The translations under genes were made by a program, and so were the position numbers. This document shows positions 59,488-64,000 of a stretch of DNA of 64,000 bases, piece after piece. The notes below the pieces were generated by a model. The model was not told the DNA's origin and searched no databases. It worked only from the letters and a program-made list of their open reading frames with translations. The first letter of the stretch is position 1. Every line of letters starts with the position of its first letter. This DNA is from RYN-230 sp963717125. Lineage in GTDB: Bacteria; Actinomycetota; Actinomycetes; Streptosporangiales; Streptosporangiaceae. The DNA lies in the NCBI GenBank assembly GCA_963717125.1, contig CAVQVG010000020.1, forward strand, positions 496,001-560,000, in the 5' to 3' direction.

Positions 59488-60101
59488 TGAGCCAGTACAC
59501 GATCCCCACCGTGGTGGAGCGCACCCCGGCCGGCGAGCGGGCGTTCGACATCTACTCCCGGCTGCTGTCCGAACGGATCATCTTCCTCGGCACCGAGATC
59601 GACGACGGCGTGGCCAACGTGGTGATGGCCCAGTTGCTGCACCTCGAATCGGTCAGCCCGGACCTGGAGATCAGCCTGTACATCAACTCGCCGGGCGGCT
59701 CGTTCAGCGCGCTGACCGCGATCTACGACACGATGCAGTTCATCCGGCCGGACGTGGCCACGTTCTGCATGGGGCAGGCCGCGTCGGCGGCCGCGGTGCT
59801 GCTGGCCGCGGGCACGCCGGGCCGGCGCGCGGTGCTCCGGCACGCCCGGGTGCTCCTGCACCAGCCGTCCAGCCAGTCCCGGGGCACCCTGCCGGACCTG
59901 GCCATCGAGGCCAAGGAGCTGGTCCGGGTGCGGGCCGAGGTGGACGAGATCCTGAGCCGGCACACCGGCCACCCGGTGGCCAAGATCAAGAACGACAGCG
60001 ACCGGAACAAGACGTTCAGCGCGCACGAGGCGGTCGGCTACGGCCTGGCCGACGAGGTCATCACTGCCCGCGAGACGGTCCCGCTGGCCAGCACGGCGTG
60101 A
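59487..60101 (+). CDS. clpP: ATP-dependent Clp protease proteolytic subunit, second of tandem pair
   Basis: 204 residues. Catalytic Ser100 in MGQAASAAAVLL, His125 in LLHQPSSQ, and Asp in KNDSDRNKTFSAHEA; LYINSPGGSFSAL lines the oxyanion hole. ATG overlaps the preceding stop (TGATG), so the subunits are made together, as expected for hetero-tetradecamers. Corresponds by position to ClpP4 in Streptomyces. Confidence 0.9.
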   Translation: MSQYTIPTVVERTPAGERAFDIYSRLLSERIIFLGTEIDDGVANVVMAQLLHLESVSPDLEISLYINSPGGSFSALTAIYDTMQFIRPDVATFCMGQAASAAAVLLAAGTPGRRAVLRHARVLLHQPSSQSRGTLPDLAIEAKELVRVRAEVDEILSRHTGHPVAKIKNDSDRNKTFSAHEAVGYGLADEVITARETVPLASTA

Positions 60102-60117
60102 CCAGCGGCCGGGCTGA

Positions 60118-60495
60118 TCAGGCGGCCAGGCAGACCACGTCGCCGCCGCCCCGGGTGGGCCGCGGCGCCGGGCTGGCCAGCTGGCCGCCGCGGACCGAGT
60201 CGAGCCGGATAACCGTGGCGGCACGCTCACCGGCCAGCTCGCGGCCGACCCCGGCCAGCAGCTCGGACAGGTCGATGCGCAGCGCGTCGCAGATCGCGGC
60301 CAGCACCTCGGAGGAGGCTTCCTTGCGCCCGCGTTCCAGCTCCGACAGGTAGGGCACGGAGACCCGGGCGGCCCGGGACACGTCGGCCAGCGTGCGGCCC
60401 TGCGCCCGCCGGGTGCGGCGCAGCACCTCGCCGATCATCGTGCGCAGCAGGGGCCTCGGCCGCTGCCGCGGCCTCGGGCCGAGTGGGCCAGCCAT
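60118..60495 (-). CDS. XRE/ClgR-family regulator, PopR-like
   Basis: 125 residues from the ATG with GGGAGG upstream. XRE helix-turn-helix of the ClgR type (IGEVLRRTRRAQGRTLADVS, VPYLSELERGRKEASSEVLAAI). The C-terminus is CLAA: in Streptomyces the two terminal alanines of PopR target it for degradation by ClpP1P2. Convergent with the clpP pair, which it probably activates. Confidence 0.82.
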   Translation of the reverse strand: MAGPLGPRPRQRPRPLLRTMIGEVLRRTRRAQGRTLADVSRAARVSVPYLSELERGRKEASSEVLAAICDALRIDLSELLAGVGRELAGERAATVIRLDSVRGGQLASPAPRPTRGGGDVVCLAA

Positions 60496-60550
60496 CGGCG
60501 TCGCCTCCCTGGGAGTGGGTCAGGCCACGCTATCCAGTTCCGGGCCGGCC

Positions 60551-60567
60551 TGCGAAGCGCGTTCGCA
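60551..60567. promoter_or_regulatory. Palindrome upstream of the PopR-like gene
   Basis: TGCGAA, GCGCG, TTCGCA, a perfect 6-5-6 palindrome 56 bp upstream of the regulator start. Candidate site for autoregulation or control by ClgR. Confidence 0.45.
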
Positions 60568-60731
60568 GCCGGCGTAAGCGAGCCGGCGCTGGGTCCCGGT
60601 TGGCCCGGCTGCTGCGCGACTTCGTGGCCGGCCTCACCGCGGACCGCTGATTTCACCGGCCGCCGCCCGTCTAATGTCCGAGGCGCGGCCCCGCCCCGGG
60701 CGCGCCGGCCTACGACTCGGAAGGCGCCTAG

Positions 60732-61286
60732 ATGAACACCCCAGTGACCACGATCGACCAGCGGTACAGCGACCCGGCCGCGGCCGCCACCGGATGGCCG
60801 GAGACCCGCCAGGTGCTGGCCGGGGCCGAGCTGTTCTGGCTGACCACCGTCCGGGCCGACGCCCGGCCGCACGTCACGCCGCTGGTGGCCGTGTGGCTGG
60901 ACGAGGCGCTGCACTTCACCACCGGGCCCACCGAGCAGAAAGCCCGCAACCTGACCGCCAGCCCGCATGTGACCCTTACCACCGGCTGTAACGGCTGGGA
61001 CGGCGGCCTGGACGTGGTCGTCGAGGGCGACGCGGTCCGGGTCACCGACGAGGACCTGCTCCGGCGGCTGGCCGAGTCCTGGACCACCAAGTGGGACGGG
61101 CGCTGGCAGTTCCAGGTTCGGGACGGGTCTTTCCAGCACATGGAGGGGTTCCCGGTCCTGGTGTTCACGGTGGCCGCCAGCAAGGTCCTCGCGTTCGCCA
61201 AGGGCGAGCCGTTCAGTCACACGACGCACCGGTTCGCCGCCACGCCGCACCTAGCACCGCCGCCGGGGCCAGCACCAGGCCACTGA
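60732..61286 (+). CDS. Pyridoxamine 5'-phosphate oxidase-family (FMN/F420-binding) protein
   Basis: 184 residues, split beta-barrel fold: LFWLTTVRADARPHVTPLVAVW, HFTTGPTEQKARNL, FPVLVFTVAASKVLAFAKGEPFSHT. In actinomycetes such proteins often bind F420 or heme. Conserved sequence ends near THRF; the last 17 residues overlap the convergent MFS gene and may not be native. Confidence 0.75.
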   Translation: MNTPVTTIDQRYSDPAAAATGWPETRQVLAGAELFWLTTVRADARPHVTPLVAVWLDEALHFTTGPTEQKARNLTASPHVTLTTGCNGWDGGLDVVVEGDAVRVTDEDLLRRLAESWTTKWDGRWQFQVRDGSFQHMEGFPVLVFTVAASKVLAFAKGEPFSHTTHRFAATPHLAPPPGPAPGH

Positions 61287-62364
61287 GCGCGACGGCGAGC
61301 CCGGCGTGCTCGGCCGCGAACCCGACGGCCAGCGGGCCGAGGCCACCGGCCAGCGCGGCGGCGCTGCTCAGCGTGACCGCGATGCCGCTCTGCCCGGGCA
61401 GGCTCGCGTACAGCTGAGCCTGCGCCACCGGATACCAGGGTGCGGTGGCGATGGTCAGCACGGCCAGCACGGCGAGCTTGGCCGGGAACCCCGGGACCAG
61501 CAGGAACGCCGGGTAGAGCAGCAGCGCCGCGACCGCGCTGGCGCGCAGCACCGGGAGGCCGGCCACCCGGTCCAGCACCCGGATCAGCACGACGTCGCCG
61601 GCGATCCCGGCCCCGAGCCGGACCGCCACGGCCAGCGCCGCCTGCACCGGGGAGGCATGCACGACGGCCACGAAGTAGACCGCGAGGAACCCGGTCAAGA
61701 CGTCGAGCAGCAGGTCGGACACCTCGAGCAGAACGAGCCAGCGGAGCACCCCGCCCCGGCCCAGCGCGCGGATCACCTGCCGCGGACCGGCCGGCCCGGG
61801 ATCACCGGCTTCCGCCGCGCCCGGCCGCCACCGGGCTACGCCGAGCCAGGCCACCGCGGCCGCCCCGGCGACCAGCAGGTAACCGTCCCGCCAGCTGCCC
61901 CCGGCCGCGAGAATCCCGGTCAGCAGCAGCGGGCCGAGCACCGCGCCCAGCGAGCCGGCCAGGTTCCACCGGGCCATGTGCTGTTCCTGGCGGCCCGGGT
62001 CGGTGTCCATCAGGCCGGCCTGGGTCAGGCTGACGAACGCGCCGGACGCCGGGTAGAAGGCGATGAATGAGATCAGCAGCCCGGCGAACGACCAGGCCAG
62101 CGCGGAGCCGAGCAGCGCGGCCAGGAACACGGCGCCGCCCGCCAGGATGATCCGGCGCCGCCGGTGCCCCTGCCCGGCCAGCGCCCCGACGGGCAGTTCC
62201 AGCAGGCTGCCGATCACCACCGGCGCCGAGGCCAGCAGCCCGAGCTGGCCGTAGCTCAGCCCGAAGTCATGCCGGATGAGCGGCAGCGCAGCCGCGCGGG
62301 TGCCGTCGGCCAGCTCGTCCACCAGCTCGACCGCCAGCGCAGCGGCCAGCACCGCACCGCTCAC
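61213..62364 (-). CDS. MFS transporter
   Basis: 383 residues, about eleven or twelve transmembrane helices. LPLIRHDFGLSYGQLGLLAS and LPVGALAGQGHRRRRIILAGG (motif A) are clear. Substrate unknown. It overlaps the 3' end of the convergent PPOX-like gene by 74 bp. Confidence 0.8.
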   Translation of the reverse strand: MSGAVLAAALAVELVDELADGTRAAALPLIRHDFGLSYGQLGLLASAPVVIGSLLELPVGALAGQGHRRRRIILAGGAVFLAALLGSALAWSFAGLLISFIAFYPASGAFVSLTQAGLMDTDPGRQEQHMARWNLAGSLGAVLGPLLLTGILAAGGSWRDGYLLVAGAAAVAWLGVARWRPGAAEAGDPGPAGPRQVIRALGRGGVLRWLVLLEVSDLLLDVLTGFLAVYFVAVVHASPVQAALAVAVRLGAGIAGDVVLIRVLDRVAGLPVLRASAVAALLLYPAFLLVPGFPAKLAVLAVLTIATAPWYPVAQAQLYASLPGQSGIAVTLSSAAALAGGLGPLAVGFAAEHAGLAVALSGLVLAPAAVLGAAWRRTGASCD

Positions 62365-62434
62365 GAGGGCGCCGCGTGGCGCCTTCTCAGGTCACAGTCA
62401 ACCGAATCCCATACACCCGATCTTACTGTGCTTG

Positions 62435-62463
62435 CTTTGCGCCTCCGGGGGCGCTTAACCCGC
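62435..62463 (+). repeat. 29-bp intergenic repeat, copy 1
   Basis: CTTTGCGCCTCCGGGGGCGC followed by TTAACCCGC. The middle folds as a GCGCC/GGCGC hairpin. Confidence 0.8.
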
Positions 62464-62470
62464 TCTGCTT

Positions 62471-62499
62471 CTTTGCGCCTCCGGGGGCGCTTAACCCGC
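62471..62499 (+). repeat. 29-bp intergenic repeat, copy 2
   Basis: Identical to 62435-62463, spaced by 7 bp (period 36). Lies in the 227-bp region between divergent genes, together with a CTCGTCGCTCAGTCGCTCG-type stretch. Confidence 0.8.
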
Positions 62500-62591
62500 C
62501 GCCTTCCCTCGTCGCTCAGTCGCTCGTGCCTCGCTCCCGCGCTCCTCAGTCCAGTCGGCGGCGCGCCCCCTTCGGCGCTAGCCTGCCCGGC

Positions 62592-63347
62592 ATGTGGATT
62601 TCGCCCGGCGCCCGGGTCTACCTGACCACGGGCATCAGTCTGGCCGCGGTGGCCGTGGCCACCTGGACCGGCATGATGGCGGGCGCCGCGGTGACCGGGC
62701 GCGAATGGTGGACGCTGGGCGCGGTGGCCGCCAGCGTGACCGCGGCCGGGGTGCCCGCCTACGAGCAGATCCGCAAGGAGCGGCTGCGCGCCCGGGCCGA
62801 ACAGCTCGCGGTGGACGCGGCCGTCGCCATGCGGGTCACTATGAACGACGCGCTGGACCCGATCGTCCGCCAGCTCGGCCGGGTGGTGACGGCACGGACC
62901 AAGCACGAACGGGAGGCCCTGCAGGAGGCGACGGTCCCGATGGTGGTGGACTCGGCGGCGCACCTGGTCGGCACCGGGCGGGTCCGGGCCTGCCTGTTCC
63001 GGTTCGCGCCGGGCACCCCACGGATGCTGGTGCCCGCCCAGTACAGCGGCCGGGTGGACGACCCGCTGGACCCCATCACCGAGGGCAGCGCCGAAGGTGA
63101 CCTGGTCTTCGGCATGATCCGGCGGAACCGGCATCTGTTCTACCCGGACCTGGACAGCGCCGCGCCACCCGGCTGGCACCTGACGGCGCCGCAGACGTAC
63201 AAGTCATTCGCGGCCGTTCCGGTGGCGGCCGGGCGCACCGCCTTCGGCATGCTGATGGTGGATGCGTTAGATAGTGATGGGATCAGGCGTACGGACGTGC
63301 CACTGGTCCGGTTGCTCGCCGGGCTGCTCGCGGACGCGCTAGCGTAG
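62592..63347 (+). CDS. Membrane protein with GAF-like domain
   Basis: 251 residues from ATG 62592. Two helices (LTTGISLAAVAVATWTGMMAG and WWTLGAVAASVTAAGV) are followed by a coiled segment (IRKERLRARAEQLAVDAAV) and a GAF-like domain (VRACLFRFAPGTPRMLVPAQ, SFAAVPVAAGRTAFGMLMVDA). A sensor without an output domain in the same protein. Confidence 0.7.
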   Translation: MWISPGARVYLTTGISLAAVAVATWTGMMAGAAVTGREWWTLGAVAASVTAAGVPAYEQIRKERLRARAEQLAVDAAVAMRVTMNDALDPIVRQLGRVVTARTKHEREALQEATVPMVVDSAAHLVGTGRVRACLFRFAPGTPRMLVPAQYSGRVDDPLDPITEGSAEGDLVFGMIRRNRHLFYPDLDSAAPPGWHLTAPQTYKSFAAVPVAAGRTAFGMLMVDALDSDGIRRTDVPLVRLLAGLLADALA

Positions 63348-63403
63348 CTGTTGACCCCTCAGGGTGGCCCGCTGACACTGAGTTCGTGGCGAAGGGTGCG
63401 GAG

Positions 63404-63562
63404 ATGTCGGTGCACATCACCATCGAGGACGACGACGACCGTCCCGAGCGGATGGTGCGTGACCCGGACGGCTACTTCGCCGACGCCCGCGAGCGTGCCG
63501 AGCGGGAACTCGCGCACCAGGCCCGCGGCCTGTTCCCTTCGCTGCGCCGCAAGCACCACTAG
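63404..63562 (+). CDS. Small charged protein of unknown function
   Basis: 52 residues (MSVHITIEDDDDRPERMVRD at the start, LFPSLRRKHH at the end). GAAGGG is upstream; an in-frame GTG at 63386 is an alternative start. Acidic head, basic tail, helical middle. It lies 56 bp after the GAF-like gene. Confidence 0.5.
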   Translation: MSVHITIEDDDDRPERMVRDPDGYFADARERAERELAHQARGLFPSLRRKHH

Positions 63563-63580
63563 ACAGCCGGACCTGGGGCC

Positions 63581-64000
63581 TCACTCGGCGCGCAGCGCGG
63601 CGGCGGTGCTGGCCCGGGCGGCCCAGCCGGCCGGCAGCAGCGCGCCGGCCACCGCGATCAGCATCCCGGCCCCGGCCAGCACGGCCAGTTCCGGGCCGCC
63701 ATACACGTTCAGGAAGCTGGACGGCAGAGCGGTGCCCGCGGCCGCGGCCATCGCCGACACCAGGTACCGCTGCAACCCGATCCCGGCGGGCACCGCGACC
63801 AGGCCGGCTACCAGGCCCGTCCCGGCGACCGTGCCCACCACCATGGCCAGGGTCTGTCCGGGGGTCATCCCGACCGCCTTGAACACGCCCAGATCGTGCA
63901 CCCGGTCCCGGGTGTAGAGCACGACGGTGTTCAGCACACCCAGCGCGGCGACCACGGCCAGCAGCAGGGTCAGCGCGCTGATCAGGCCGAGGATGACCGG
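63581..64000 (-). CDS. FtsX-type ABC transporter permease, C-terminal part
   Basis: Partial: the frame is open to the window edge, 139 residues seen. FtsX-domain features: VVAALGVLNTVVLYTRDRVHDLGVFKAVGMTPGQ, followed by helices and the terminal PAGWAARASTAAALRAE. MacB/FtsX-like permeases export lipids or peptides or act in cell-envelope stress. Its ATPase is presumably outside the window. Confidence 0.82.
   Translation of the reverse strand, partial: PVILGLISALTLLLAVVAALGVLNTVVLYTRDRVHDLGVFKAVGMTPGQTLAMVVGTVAGTGLVAGLVAVPAGIGLQRYLVSAMAAAAGTALPSSFLNVYGGPELAVLAGAGMLIAVAGALLPAGWAARASTAAALRAE

Noticed and set aside
62435..62499. Possible CRISPR array (two 29-bp repeats)
   Set aside because: The spacer is only 7 bp, there are two units, and no cas genes are near. 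It is a short intergenic repeat.
1..64000. tRNA, rRNA, insertion sequences, prophage genes
   Set aside because: No tRNA-like or rRNA-like sequence, transposase, integrase or phage structural gene was recognised on reading the window; short tRNAs could be missed by eye.

Overview
This window is a very GC-rich chromosomal segment from an actinomycete. The likely setting is the Streptomyces/Streptosporangiales part of the phylum; the species cannot be named from sequence alone. The signs are almost universal G/C third codon positions, many GTG starts, a SARP/AfsR-type regulator, an ECF42 sigma factor with its YCII/DGPF partner, a clpP pair with a PopR/ClgR-like regulator, and two mycothiol-type DinB-like proteins (TIGR03084 and TIGR03086 types). 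At least eight genes have a TANNNT box 6-7 nt before the start codon and no Shine-Dalgarno sequence, which points to leaderless mRNAs. No rRNA, tRNA, insertion sequence, prophage or CRISPR array was recognised.

1-8.1 kb: a catabolic locus. A divergent aldehyde dehydrogenase faces an operon of a thiamine-diphosphate enzyme, a DUF3311 protein, a sodium/solute symporter, and TcuA/TcuB-like tricarballylate dehydrogenase and Fe-S membrane partner. A TIGR03084 protein follows. 8.1-12.7 kb: a secreted subtilase-like protein and an AT-richer orphan membrane protein, bracketed by a 44-bp imperfect direct repeat. 12.7-24 kb: epoxide hydrolase, D-aminoacyl-tRNA deacylase, a lipoprotein, a nitrilase-like protein without the catalytic Cys, small housekeeping enzymes, a TetR/hydrolase pair sharing a 32-bp nested palindrome, and a three-gene HEXXH metallopeptidase cassette.

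24-30.2 kb: a SARP/AfsR-type regulator flanked by two transcription units (NTF2-like, phosphotransferase, methyltransferase; and a cupin). Both carry the same heptamer direct repeat at 11-bp pitch, which looks like a small dedicated regulon. 30.2-37.5 kb: the ECF42 module, a sigma factor fused to a zinc-finger anti-sigma-like tail, a PadR/membrane protein pair, a polysaccharide deacetylase and ACC deaminase. 37.5-39.6 kb: a peptide-maturation-like pair (radical SAM/SPASM plus PCMT-type methyltransferase) with a candidate 38-residue precursor. The radical SAM gene appears broken by an internal deletion.

39.6-64 kb: a GH5 glycosidase, a secreted beta-propeller protein, a truncated SRPBCC/LysR pair, an MFS exporter, the Lhr helicase, a membrane-anchored CbbX-like AAA+ protein, an MFS exporter with a winged-helix tail, an aldehyde dehydrogenase lacking its N-terminus, a MOP protein, a MucR-like zinc-finger protein, PadR and AraC regulators, the clpP pair with its regulator, further small genes, and the end of an FtsX-type permease.

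A recurrent feature is small lesions. Single-base frameshifts occur in six genes, two genes appear to have internal deletions, and some convergent gene pairs have lost their 3' ends. The number and style (often G/C runs or short repeats) make assembly or read error a real possibility, so 'pseudogene' calls here are provisional.
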